Source: Prolixibacteraceae bacterium (GTDB lineage Bacteria > Bacteroidota > Bacteroidia > Bacteroidales > Prolixibacteraceae). From it: a stretch of 9,982 nt of DNA. The notes beneath the pieces are model-generated. The model was not told the DNA's origin. It did no database searches and worked only from the letters and a program-made list of their open reading frames with translations. The stretch covers positions 1-9,982 of the forward strand of contig JAQIDF010000037.1 in NCBI GenBank assembly GCA_027858145.1, given 5' to 3'. Below, piece by piece: positions 1-6,915 of the stretch. The translations under genes were made by a program, and so were the position numbers. The first letter of the stretch is position 1. Each line of letters begins with the position of its first letter.

Positions 1-267
1 ATTGAATTATTAAACGAGGTTCGTAAAAACAAAGTTAAGTCAATAGCTGTTGATATTCCGCTGACGTTTATTTCGGAAGAGTTTATTAGTGAGTTAAATC
101 AGCAATGTGACAAAAACAAAGGAAACACCCAGCTCGAATTCAATATTATTGATGCCGAAACAAAATCATCGATTCATTTGTTTTCTAGAAATGTTAAAAT
201 TGATCCCGCTGATGAATTTTTAGATTATTTAAGAAGTAAAGACGGGATTTTATTCAAAATCAATTAA
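1..267 (+). CDS. dnaE: C-terminal end of DNA polymerase III alpha subunit (partial, 5' end outside window)
   Basis: This frame is open from the first base to a TAA at 265-267 and gives 88 residues. The fragment has alternating hydrophobic strands, a turn with KGNTQLEF, a following acidic step (NIIDAE) and a late LFSRNVKI segment. This resembles the small C-terminal OB/beta domain that ends bacterial DnaE proteins, where a short polynucleotide-binding module follows the polymerase core. The polymerase active site would lie upstream, outside the window, so catalysis cannot be judged here. The main support is position: in Bacteroidota dnaE is commonly followed directly by trxA, as here with a 49-bp gap and no terminator between. 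An unrelated protein with a beta-rich tail is possible, because no diagnostic catalytic motif is visible. Confidence 0.7.
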   Translation: MELLNEVRKNKVKSIAVDIPLTFISEEFISELNQQCDKNKGNTQLEFNIIDAETKSSIHLFSRNVKIDPADEFLDYLRSKDGILFKIN

Positions 268-316
268 ATTTGTCATTTATTTTAAATCGAATACAAAATA
301 TAAAAACTTAATAATT

Positions 317-634
317 ATGACAATAGAAGTTAATGATGCGAATTTTGATGAGGTAGTTCTACAGTCTGATAAGCCCGTGTTGGTTGACTTTTGGGCAGAA
401 TGGTGCGGACCTTGCCGCATGGTAGGACCAATAGTTGAAGAGCTTTCGGGAGAATACGATGGGAAAGCAGTATGCGCTAAAATGGACGTAGATAGCAACC
501 CTGCAATTCCGGCAAAATATGGTATCCGCAACATACCAACCATCTTGTTTTTCAAAAACGGCGAAGTAGTCGACAAACAAGTAGGTGCTGTACCCAAAAC
601 TGTTATCGCACAAAAAATTGATGCGCTAATGTAA
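317..634 (+). CDS. trxA: Thioredoxin
   Basis: A 105-residue single-domain thioredoxin, the normal length for the family. It is a cytoplasmic dithiol-disulfide reductant that passes electrons from thioredoxin reductase to targets such as ribonucleotide reductase, peroxiredoxins and methionine sulfoxide reductases. The redox motif WCGPC is at residues 29-33 (Cys30 and Cys33). The buried acidic residue before it is Asp24 in VDFWAEW, and the cis-proline loop is IPT with Pro74. A GxxV step near residue 90 completes the fold. An extra cysteine, Cys53, lies outside the active site. There is no signal peptide, so it is cytosolic. The start is supported by the usual family N-terminus (short strand, then DANFDEVV). 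No clear SD sequence precedes it; the leader is A/T-rich. It may be transcribed with the upstream polymerase gene and ends at a strong hairpin. Confidence 0.97.
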   Translation: MTIEVNDANFDEVVLQSDKPVLVDFWAEWCGPCRMVGPIVEELSGEYDGKAVCAKMDVDSNPAIPAKYGIRNIPTILFFKNGEVVDKQVGAVPKTVIAQKIDALM

Positions 635-665
635 TTTCGAATTTATTTATTTCAATTCATATTGT

Positions 666-700
666 AAAAGACTGTCACTCAATGGCAGTCTTTTCTTTTT
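666..700 (+). terminator. Rho-independent terminator of trxA
   Basis: A perfect 9-bp inverted repeat, AAAAGACTG (666-674) and CAGTCTTTT (686-694), extends inward by a T-G and a C-G pair. This leaves a 7-base loop at 677-683. A T-rich tail (TTTTCTTTTT, 691-700) follows at once. It begins 31 bases after the trxA stop codon, so it ends the dnaE-trxA transcript and separates it from asnS. Confidence 0.88.
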
Positions 701-773
701 ACAGCTATTATTAAATCTATTTCAAGCTCCGCAACATAGAACTAAATTGAAGCTTCATTTATACAAAAAATTT

Positions 774-781
774 TACCTTTG
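774..781 (+). promoter_or_regulatory. Bacteroidota-type -7 promoter element for asnS
   Basis: TACCTTTG at 774-781 is an exact match to TAnnTTTG, the -7 element of the primary sigma factor in Bacteroidota. The nearest TTG upstream (747-749, in AAATTGAAG) is 24 bases away, slightly further than usual for the -33 element. The element lies 32 bases before the asnS start and after the trxA terminator, where a promoter is needed. Confidence 0.65.
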
Positions 782-813
782 CGTTTCATAAAATTTCAAA
801 AAAATAAAAAAAA

Positions 814-2250
814 ATGAAACGTCAGGAAATCAAAGAAATTTTACAATCGGAAACAGTTGGAGATACCGTAAAAGTTAACGGATGGGTACGAACAAAGCGT
901 GAAAGCAAAAATGTAAATTTCATCAATTTAAATGATGGAACCGTACTCGATAATTTACAAATTGTTGCAGATGTAAATATTTTTGGAAATGATATCCTGA
1001 GAAAGGTAAACACCGGAGCTGCACTTTCAGTTATTGGCGAACTGGTTGAGTCTCAAGGGCAACAAAACGTAGAGCTTATTGCCAAAGAAATTGAGGTAAT
1101 TGGCGAGGCCGACCCCGACAAATATCCGCTTCAGCCCAAGCGACACAGCCTTGAATTTTTGCGCGAAATTGCCCACCTGCGTTATCGCACCAACACATTC
1201 AGCGCCATTGCACGGGTTCGGCATTCTATGATTTTTGCCGTTCATAAATTTTTCACAGAAAAAGGCTTTTTCAATATACATACACCAATAATCACCTCAT
1301 CGGATGCCGAAGGAGCCGGAGAAATGTTCCAGGTATCGACACTCGATATGGGAAACCCACCACGCAAGGAAGACGGCAGCATTGATTACAGCGAAGATTT
1401 CTTTGGAAAGAAAACCAGCCTAACCGTATCAGGGCAGTTAGAAGGAGAATTGGCAGCATTGGCTTTATCAAAAATATATACTTTCGGGCCAACATTCAGG
1501 GCCGAAAATTCAAATACATCGCGCCACCTGGCCGAGTTTTGGATGATAGAACCCGAAATGGCTTTTTACGATTTGAACGACAACATGGACCTGGCCGAAG
1601 AGTTTTTAAAATACCTTATCAACTACGCGCTTGAAAACTGCCAAACCGATTTGAAATTCCTTAGCCAGCGCCAGCAACAAGAAGAAAAGAATAAGCCGCA
1701 AGACCAACGCACGATGGAACTCATCGAAAAATTGAATTTTGTGGCCGAAAACGAATTTGTACGCCTTACATATACCGATGCCATCAATATTCTTCAAAAT
1801 TCAAAACCGGCCAAAAAAGGTAAATTTAAATACCCGGTTGAAGGTTTTGGCACCGATTTACAAAGCGAACACGAACGCTATCTGGTTGAGAAACATTTCA
1901 AAAAACCTGTTATTCTAATCGATTACCCGGCCAACATTAAAGCTTTCTACATGAAAGTAAATGAAGACAATAAGACCGTTGCAGCAATGGACGTGCTGTT
2001 CCCACAAATTGGCGAGATTATTGGTGGTTCGCAACGCGAAGAGCGCTACGATATTCTGGTTGAAAAAATGAAAGCCATGAACATACCGCTCGAAGACATG
2101 AACTGGTATCTGGATACACGCCGTTATGGGTCGGCACCACACAGTGGCTTTGGTTTAGGTTTTGAGCGCTTAATTACATTCGTTACCGGTATGACCAACA
2201 TCCGCGACGTGATACCTTTTCCACGCGCACCCAAAAACTGCGAATTTTAA
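814..2250 (+). CDS. asnS: Asparaginyl-tRNA synthetase (class IIb)
   Basis: A 478-residue cytosolic enzyme that attaches asparagine to tRNA-Asn using ATP; E. coli AsnS is of similar length. The N-terminal OB-fold anticodon-binding domain covers about residues 17-100 (VKVNGWVRTKRESKNVNFI). The class II catalytic core begins near residue 125. The motif 1 region includes TPIITSSDAEGAGEMF at about 157-172, whose EGAGEMF form is typical of AsnRS rather than AspRS. Motif 2 spans about 228-250 and contains FRAENSNTSRHLAEFWM. Motif 3 is GFGLGFERL at about 445-453, with the ATP-binding arginine in ER. The insertion around 175-200 (PPRKEDGSIDYSEDFF) also occurs in the E. coli enzyme, so it is not unusual. 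The start codon follows an A-rich leader with no clear SD, normal for this phylum. It has its own promoter and terminator, so it is probably monocistronic. Direct AsnRS means this organism need not rely only on tRNA-dependent amidation for Asn-tRNA. Confidence 0.98.
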   Translation: MKRQEIKEILQSETVGDTVKVNGWVRTKRESKNVNFINLNDGTVLDNLQIVADVNIFGNDILRKVNTGAALSVIGELVESQGQQNVELIAKEIEVIGEADPDKYPLQPKRHSLEFLREIAHLRYRTNTFSAIARVRHSMIFAVHKFFTEKGFFNIHTPIITSSDAEGAGEMFQVSTLDMGNPPRKEDGSIDYSEDFFGKKTSLTVSGQLEGELAALALSKIYTFGPTFRAENSNTSRHLAEFWMIEPEMAFYDLNDNMDLAEEFLKYLINYALENCQTDLKFLSQRQQQEEKNKPQDQRTMELIEKLNFVAENEFVRLTYTDAINILQNSKPAKKGKFKYPVEGFGTDLQSEHERYLVEKHFKKPVILIDYPANIKAFYMKVNEDNKTVAAMDVLFPQIGEIIGGSQREERYDILVEKMKAMNIPLEDMNWYLDTRRYGSAPHSGFGLGFERLITFVTGMTNIRDVIPFPRAPKNCEF

Positions 2251-2275
2251 GGACAACATTCAACAAAATATCATT

Positions 2276-2310
2276 AAAACCGGGTCAACACATACAACCC
2301 GGTTTTTTTT
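2276..2310 (+). terminator. Rho-independent terminator of asnS
   Basis: A 10-bp perfect stem, AAAACCGGGT (2276-2285) with ACCCGGTTTT (2297-2306), encloses an 11-base loop and is followed by T's to 2310. The CCGGG core makes it stable. It starts 26 bases after the asnS stop and separates asnS from rpoN. Confidence 0.92.
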
Positions 2311-2359
2311 CACCAAAAACACCAGCCAAACACCGGTAAAAAAGCGCTCTTTTGCATGT

Positions 2360-2395
2360 TTTGTGCATAATTAAGCACTATTTTTTATAAATTTA
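2360..2395 (+). promoter_or_regulatory. Candidate rpoN promoter
   Basis: TTTG at 2360-2363 and TAAATTTA at 2388-2395 resemble the Bacteroidota -33 and -7 elements. The -7 matches TAnnTTTG except for the last base, and the 24-base spacer is a little long. It lies 33 bases upstream of the rpoN start. An imperfect palindrome (2363-2378) sits between the two elements. Confidence 0.4.
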
Positions 2396-2427
2396 TCGCA
2401 TTAAACCATTAAACAGGAAAAACAAGA

Positions 2428-3879
2428 ATGGCCGGACAAAAGCTCACTATACAACAAAAGCTTCTTCAGAAGTTATCACCGCAACAAATACAAATGATAA
2501 AGTTGCTGGAGCTTCCTGCTATTCAACTCGAACAAAGGGTTAAACGCGAGCTGGAAGAAAATCCCGTACTGGACGTTGATGATAATCACCGGGAAGGGGA
2601 GCAGCGTGAAGAGGAAGACAAAGAACCCAAGGAAGATACCAATGATGATATTTCGATTGAAGAATACCTGACCGACGAACCGTCGTATAAATACAAAACC
2701 AACAACTACTCGAAAGACGATAAAAAAGAGGATATTCCGTTTAGCATTGGTTCAACTTTTCATGAATACGTGGCTGAACAACTCGGATTGATAAGCCTCA
2801 ATGAACACGAACAAGCCCTTGCTGAGTATATTATCGGAAATGTTGACGAAGACGGTTACCTCCGCCGTGATGTGGAATCGATGGTTGACGACCTGGCATT
2901 TTCGATGAACATTGAAGTAGGTGACGAAGAAATGGAGCGAATTGTTGGGGTAATTCAGGAACTTGACCCACCGGGTATTGGTGCACGCGATCTTCGCGAA
3001 TGCTTGCTCATTCAACTAAAACGAAAGGAACATCAAACAGAAGTTGTAGAAAATGCCATACGGTTAATACGTGACTTTTTTGATGAATTTTCGAAAAAGC
3101 ATTACGACAAAATCATGCAACGCCTCGACATCGATGAAGAAGAACTTCGTGATGCCATGGAGGAAATCATGCATCTTAATCCCAAACCCGGTAGTTCTCA
3201 CAGTAGTCCGGCCAGTAGCAACAACCAGATTGTAATACCCGATTTCACCCTAGAAGTAGTTAATGGAGAGTTGCAGGTTTATCTCACCCGGGGCAATATT
3301 CCCGATCTCAAGGTAAGTTCGCATTATGCCAATATGCTAAAAGCATATAATGAAAATAAGAAAAAGCGGTCGAAAGACCAGAAAGAAGCCATCACCTTTG
3401 TAAAACAAAAGCTCGATAGTGCCAAGTGGTTCATTGATGCCGTAAAGCAACGCCACCAAACGTTGTTGCTTACCATGAATGCCATTCTTGAATACCAAAA
3501 AGATTTTTTTGTCGAGGGGGATGAAAACAAACTAAAACCCATGATACTGAAGGATATTGCCGAAGAAACCGGCCTTGACATATCAACCATATCCAGGGTA
3601 TCGAACAGCAAATACATACAAACTCATTTCGGGATATACGCATTAAAATATTTCTTCAGCGAAAGCATGCACGATCAGTCGGGCGAAGAAGTTTCAACAC
3701 GTAGAATAAAGGGTATTTTAAAAGAAGTAATTGAAAACGAGGACAAGCGCAAACCCGTTACAGACGATAAGCTGGCCCAGATTTTAAAAGAAAAAGGATT
3801 CCCGATTGCTCGCCGTACAGTTGCCAAGTACCGCGAACAACTAGGCATTCAGGTTGCCCGTTTGAGAAAAATATTATAA
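2428..3879 (+). CDS. rpoN: RNA polymerase sigma-54 factor
   Basis: A 483-residue sigma-54. It directs core RNA polymerase to -24/-12 promoters and needs an AAA+ enhancer-binding activator to open DNA. Region I (1-50) is Gln/Leu-rich (QQKLLQKLSPQQIQMIKLLE), as needed for activator response. Region II (about 51-85) is strongly acidic (EGEQREEEDKEPKED). The core-binding domain follows, with the conserved LDPPGIGARDLRECLLIQL at 179-197. A helix-turn-helix lies around 375-396 (KDIAEETGLDISTISRVSNS), preceded by WFIDAVKQRHQTLL (334-347). The RpoN box ARRTVAKYRE is at 461-470, near the C-terminus as usual. All expected parts are present, so the protein looks functional. An SD-like AGGAAA precedes the ATG by 7 bases. 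No enhancer-binding protein is encoded in the window, so its regulon cannot be inferred here. The PAP2-like gene starts 10 bases downstream and is probably in the same operon. Confidence 0.98.
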   Translation: MAGQKLTIQQKLLQKLSPQQIQMIKLLELPAIQLEQRVKRELEENPVLDVDDNHREGEQREEEDKEPKEDTNDDISIEEYLTDEPSYKYKTNNYSKDDKKEDIPFSIGSTFHEYVAEQLGLISLNEHEQALAEYIIGNVDEDGYLRRDVESMVDDLAFSMNIEVGDEEMERIVGVIQELDPPGIGARDLRECLLIQLKRKEHQTEVVENAIRLIRDFFDEFSKKHYDKIMQRLDIDEEELRDAMEEIMHLNPKPGSSHSSPASSNNQIVIPDFTLEVVNGELQVYLTRGNIPDLKVSSHYANMLKAYNENKKKRSKDQKEAITFVKQKLDSAKWFIDAVKQRHQTLLLTMNAILEYQKDFFVEGDENKLKPMILKDIAEETGLDISTISRVSNSKYIQTHFGIYALKYFFSESMHDQSGEEVSTRRIKGILKEVIENEDKRKPVTDDKLAQILKEKGFPIARRTVAKYREQLGIQVARLRKIL

Positions 3880-3889
3880 AATCAGAAGA

Positions 3890-4504
3890 ATGACTAAGAT
3901 ACTGAAAAACACATCACAATTATTTTCTTTTATATTCAATCCTTTTTTGATGCCAACAATGGGGTTTTTAATTGTTTACATTAACATGCCCGGCGTTGAA
4001 CTGTATACCCCGAAAATGCGCAATATTCTGACAGGAATTGTGTTTGTTTCAACATTTGTATTACCCATATTTTTTGTAATGCTGATGGCTGCAAGCAAGC
4101 GTATCAACTACAATATGATGCACCACAGGGAACGTTTGTTACCCTATATTTTCAGTGCATTTAGTATTTTACTTGGTGCCCAGCTAATGGGCAAACTGCC
4201 AGTTCCGAATGTTTATAAAACATTCATGCTGGCTACATGCCTTATTCTTATCATCTTATTTTTTATCACCATGAAATGGAAAATTTCGGGACATGCTTCG
4301 GGCATGGGTGGTTTCACAGCTTTATTAATAGCCGTTTCACTGAAATATGGAATTGACCTGGCTGGATTTATTATTGCAGCAGTAATTGTATCGGGATTTG
4401 TATGCACTTCAAGGTTGTACCTGAAAAAACACAACCCCGCACAAGTATATGCAGGGTTTGGAATCAGTTCTGTTTTTATGTTTTTAATTATTTACTTTTT
4501 GTAA
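3890..4504 (+). CDS. PAP2-like integral membrane protein, catalytic motif altered
   Basis: A 204-residue, very hydrophobic protein with about six predicted membrane helices and no cleavable signal. It resembles the PAP2 (type 2 phosphatidic acid phosphatase/undecaprenyl pyrophosphatase) superfamily. HHRERLLPY at 78-86 sits where the first motif (KxxxxxxRP) belongs but does not match it. ISGHASG at 132-138 corresponds to PSGH and keeps the His (H135). SRLYLKKHNPAQ at 174-185 matches SRxxxxxHxxxD, with Ser174, Arg175 and the nucleophile-type His181 kept but Asp replaced by Gln185. Classical PAP2 enzymes dephosphorylate lipid phosphates at the membrane surface. Whether this one is active is uncertain: two histidines remain but other motif residues differ. 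It begins 10 bases after rpoN without a terminator, so co-transcription is likely; no functional link to sigma-54 follows from that. Its 3' end overlaps the convergent SPOR gene by 13 bp. Confidence 0.8.
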   Translation: MTKILKNTSQLFSFIFNPFLMPTMGFLIVYINMPGVELYTPKMRNILTGIVFVSTFVLPIFFVMLMAASKRINYNMMHHRERLLPYIFSAFSILLGAQLMGKLPVPNVYKTFMLATCLILIILFFITMKWKISGHASGMGGFTALLIAVSLKYGIDLAGFIIAAVIVSGFVCTSRLYLKKHNPAQVYAGFGISSVFMFLIIYFL

Positions 4505-4926
4505 ACAATCATGGCGCCACTGTAGATACCGCCTTTTTCTTTTAATTCTTTCAACGATTTCCTGGCACTTTCAATAGAATCAAACGACTGCACCGCTAAT
4601 TTATACCAGCCATCGTCGTTTGTCATAATAATTGCAGGCTTCAAACCTTCCGCTTCCATTACTTCTTTCTGAGTAATAGCGAAATCCTTAACAGTGTAAC
4701 TTGCCACTACAATAAAGTAAGGTGCATCAACATCAACAGGTTTCACCACTTCTTCCTTCACTTTAGGTTCAGATTCCTTTACAGCTACGTTTTTAGTAGT
4801 ATCAACAACCTCTGTAGCTTTATCCTTTTCTGCCGGTTCATAATAATCATAATCGTCGGCCGGTTTTTTACGGCACCCGGCTACGATTAAAATAAATACA
4901 ACCGAAATGATAACATATATTCTCAT
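4492..4926 (-). CDS. SPOR-domain lipoprotein
   Basis: A 144-residue protein with a lipoprotein signal: a hydrophobic stretch at 4-15 and a lipobox VAGC ending in Cys18, the predicted lipidation site. A charged, low-complexity linker rich in Lys, Glu, Val and Pro covers about 20-67. A C-terminal SPOR domain covers about 69-143 (YFIVVASY start, GWYKLAVQSFDSIESA middle, KELKEK near the end). SPOR domains bind peptidoglycan glycan strands stripped of stem peptides, often at division sites, so this is probably an envelope protein anchored in a membrane and touching the wall. The residues after the Cys (RKKPADD) do not match the K-plus-acidic export signal described for surface lipoproteins of some Bacteroidota, which favours the periplasmic face. 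The gene lies 110 bp downstream of the response regulator in the same orientation, so it may be read through from that operon or have its own promoter. Exact role unknown. Confidence 0.9.
   Translation of the reverse strand: MRIYVIISVVFILIVAGCRKKPADDYDYYEPAEKDKATEVVDTTKNVAVKESEPKVKEEVVKPVDVDAPYFIVVASYTVKDFAITQKEVMEAEGLKPAIIMTNDDGWYKLAVQSFDSIESARKSLKELKEKGGIYSGAMIVYKK
4513..4543 (+). terminator. Possible weak terminator of the rpoN-PAP2-like operon, inside the opposing gene
   Basis: A short GC stem, GGCG (4513-4516) with CGCC (4530-4533), is followed by TTTTTCTTTT (4534-4543). It begins 8 bases past the stop of the plus-strand PAP2-like gene. It lies entirely within the 3' coding region of the minus-strand SPOR gene, where the T-tract reads as Lys/Glu codons. 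The 4-bp stem and 13-base loop make it weak. Confidence 0.3.
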
Positions 4927-5036
4927 GACTTCTCAATTTTTGGTTATTACTTAATGCATGTGTATATAATAAACAAAATAAAAGAAAAAAGTGCAATAAG
5001 AAGAGCCTTTTTCCTGATGACGTACTATAAAAAATA

Positions 5037-5732
5037 CTACTCAACAAATTTATAGCCAATTCCTTTGAGCGTTTTTATATGCTCATCCCCTATTTTTTCG
5101 CGAAGTTTACGTATATGCACATCGATGGTACGGTCACCTACTATCACTTGCTCACCCCATACCGATGAATAAATTTCCTCACGGGTAAATACTTTTCCGG
5201 GTTTGGAAGCCAGCAACGATAGCAATTCAAATTCTTTACGCGGCAAAACCATTTCCTGGTTGTCTACCGATATCAAATAACGTTCACGATCTATTACGAT
5301 CCCACCTATTGTAATCAGGTTATCACTTACAACAGGTTCATTTTCTTCAATAAGCTGTGAACGTTTCATAAGTGCCCTAACACGGCTCAGCAATACTTTC
5401 GGCCTTATTGGTTTTGTTATATAATCATCAGCACCGGCTTCGAAACCGGCAATCTGTGAATAATCTTCACCTCTGGCTGTTAGAAATGCAATAACCGTGC
5501 TTTTCAATTTTGGTTTTTTCCTGAGTTCTTCACAGGTTACAATACCATCCATTTCGGGCATCATAACATCAAGAATAATTAAATCAGGCTCTTTTTTTTC
5601 AGCAATCTTTATCGCATCTTTTCCATTTTGTGCGGTATAAACCTTGTAGCCTTCTTTTTCGAGATTATAACTAATAAATTCCAGTATATCAACCTCGTCA
5701 TCTACCAGAAGGATTTTTTTTTCTTCACTCAT
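5037..5732 (-). CDS. OmpR/PhoB-family response regulator, probably phosphate-responsive
   Basis: A 231-residue transcription factor of typical length. The receiver domain (about 5-122) has the acidic pocket Asp11-Asp12, the phospho-acceptor Asp55 in LDVMMPEMDG, the switch Thr85 in FLTARGED, and Lys107 in YITKPIRP. The C-terminal winged helix (about 133-230) contains LPRKEFELLSLL, the recognition region GDRTIDVHIRKLREKIG and the wing LKGIGYKF, which is the OmpR/PhoB DNA-binding type. The cognate kinase gene lies 82 bp upstream on the same strand, so transcription runs kinase first, regulator second, opposite to E. coli phoB-phoR. Because the next gene beyond the kinase is a divergent phosphate transporter with a PhoU-like domain, I infer a PhoB/PhoP-like role in phosphate control. 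Sequence alone cannot exclude another stimulus. The start at MSEEKKILLVDDE is the family norm; no SD is evident. Confidence 0.93.
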   Translation of the reverse strand: MSEEKKILLVDDEVDILEFISYNLEKEGYKVYTAQNGKDAIKIAEKKEPDLIILDVMMPEMDGIVTCEELRKKPKLKSTVIAFLTARGEDYSQIAGFEAGADDYITKPIRPKVLLSRVRALMKRSQLIEENEPVVSDNLITIGGIVIDRERYLISVDNQEMVLPRKEFELLSLLASKPGKVFTREEIYSSVWGEQVIVGDRTIDVHIRKLREKIGDEHIKTLKGIGYKFVE

Positions 5733-5814
5733 AACATATGCTTTATAACGGCTGTTAAATTACAATTGCAATATAAACTTGTGGTTAATTGATCTTTAAT
5801 TTAACTAAATTAAT

Positions 5815-6861
5815 CTAATTTTCTGCTTTCTGCAAGGTAAAGTTAAAAGTTGTTCCAATATCAACCTGACTTTTTACATTTATTGTCTGATCATGTGCTT
5901 CAATAATATGTTTCACAATTGCAAGTCCAAGCCCTGTGCCCCCCTGTTCTCGGGAACGATGTTTGTCGGCCCGGTAAAAACGTTCGAATATTCTCGTTTG
6001 ATGTTCATTTTCTATACCAATCCCATTATCTTTTACTTCAACCATAATTTGATCGTTCATATCGAAAAAGCTCACTTTAACCCATCCTCCCTTTTTTCCA
6101 TATTTGATTCCGTTAACAACAAGGTTACCAACAACCTCCAGCATTCTCTTTCTGTCGCCGTATACCATCACAGGCTTATCGGCTTTAGCATTCAGTTTCA
6201 GTTTAATATTCCGCTCTTTAGCAAGCATGTGTTCAATTTCGAATACATCCTCAACCAATTTATTCAGGTTGAAGTTCTCAAAATTCAGCTTTAACTCACC
6301 AGACTCTAACTTTGTAACCGACTCAAGATCTTCAACTATCGAAATCATCCGGTCAATACTTTTTACCGTACGTTTCAAATAAAGCTGATTAATCCGGGCA
6401 TCATCAATCCCCCCTTCAATTAAAGTTAAAATATATCCCTGAATATTGAAAATCGGGGTTTTCAGCTCGTGAGAAACATTTCCCACAAATTCTTTTCGGT
6501 AACGTTCAAGTTCCTTTAAACGTTTGATTTCATCCTGTTTATGTGTGGCCCACTTGCGAACTTCAGCATTTACATCAAAGTTCATCGGATAGCGAATACT
6601 AAGCTCACGTGCTTTTTTGACCTCTTGCACCGGTACTTCTCTAATGATTTTAAAAATAGGCTTAAGCCTGTTTTCAACAACATTAATGAAAAAATATGTT
6701 GACACTAAAAAAACTATAATTAATAATACAACAAAAAGGAGCATATAATGCCAAAACTCTTCAATAATGTAATGTGTGAAAATAATTACAACACCCGACA
6801 CTATTGAAGCAATCACCAATGCAAGCCAAAATGCTATTAACCTGGGACGCAAACTTTTCAT
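5815..6861 (-). CDS. PhoR-like membrane sensor histidine kinase
   Basis: A 348-residue HisKA/HATPase_c kinase. TM1 spans about 8-29 and TM2 about 39-59, with only about 9 residues between them, so there is almost no extracytoplasmic sensor. A HAMP-like linker follows (RLKPIFKIIREV, later DEIKRLKELERY). There is no PAS domain. The phospho-accepting His131 is in FVGNVSHELKTPIFN. The ATP domain has an N-box (NLVVNGIKYG), G1 (VKDNGIGI), F-box (RIFERFYR) and G2 (GGTGLGLAIVKHI). It should autophosphorylate and pass phosphate to Asp55 of the downstream regulator. The reading frame also allows an ATG at 6918, giving 19 extra residues. I prefer 6861 (MKSLRPRLIAFWL) because it puts a basic segment just before TM1, and because the longer start lies within an exact TAnnTTTG element. 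The divergent phosphate transporter suggests phosphate sensing, probably through cytoplasmic or membrane partners. Confidence 0.92.
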   Translation of the reverse strand: MKSLRPRLIAFWLALVIASIVSGVVIIFTHYIIEEFWHYMLLFVVLLIIVFLVSTYFFINVVENRLKPIFKIIREVPVQEVKKARELSIRYPMNFDVNAEVRKWATHKQDEIKRLKELERYRKEFVGNVSHELKTPIFNIQGYILTLIEGGIDDARINQLYLKRTVKSIDRMISIVEDLESVTKLESGELKLNFENFNLNKLVEDVFEIEHMLAKERNIKLKLNAKADKPVMVYGDRKRMLEVVGNLVVNGIKYGKKGGWVKVSFFDMNDQIMVEVKDNGIGIENEHQTRIFERFYRADKHRSREQGGTGLGLAIVKHIIEAHDQTINVKSQVDIGTTFNFTLQKAEN

Positions 6862-6915
6862 ACGTTTAAAATTTATTTCTCGTAAAGATATCACAGAACA
6901 CCAAAAACCTGCATA

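Noticed and set aside
175..200. Thought of the asnS insertion (protein residues about 175-200) as an unusual accessory segment
   Set aside because: The numbers here are protein residues. The same insertion is present in the E. coli enzyme as I recall it, so it is a normal family feature.
268..316. Search for a separate trxA promoter
   Set aside because: No TAnnTTTG or well-spaced TTTG is present in the 49-bp gap; read-through from the upstream gene is simpler.
277..597. A 106-codon minus-strand open frame
   Set aside because: It is antisense to thioredoxin, and its sequence is explained by the complement of that gene.
4927..4990. TATTTTG on the minus strand as a -7 for the SPOR gene
   Set aside because: It is one base short of the TAnnTTTG pattern and no -33 fits; not enough to call a promoter.
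4984..5014. Possible terminator after the response regulator on the minus strand
   Set aside because: The stem is essentially A-T only (AAAAAG with CTTTTT), with a 15-base loop and a bulge; too weak to call in AT-rich DNA.
5893..6382. Plus-strand open frames of 133 and 92 codons
   Set aside because: They are antisense to the catalytic domain of the histidine kinase, whose motifs are all intact, and have no motif of their own.
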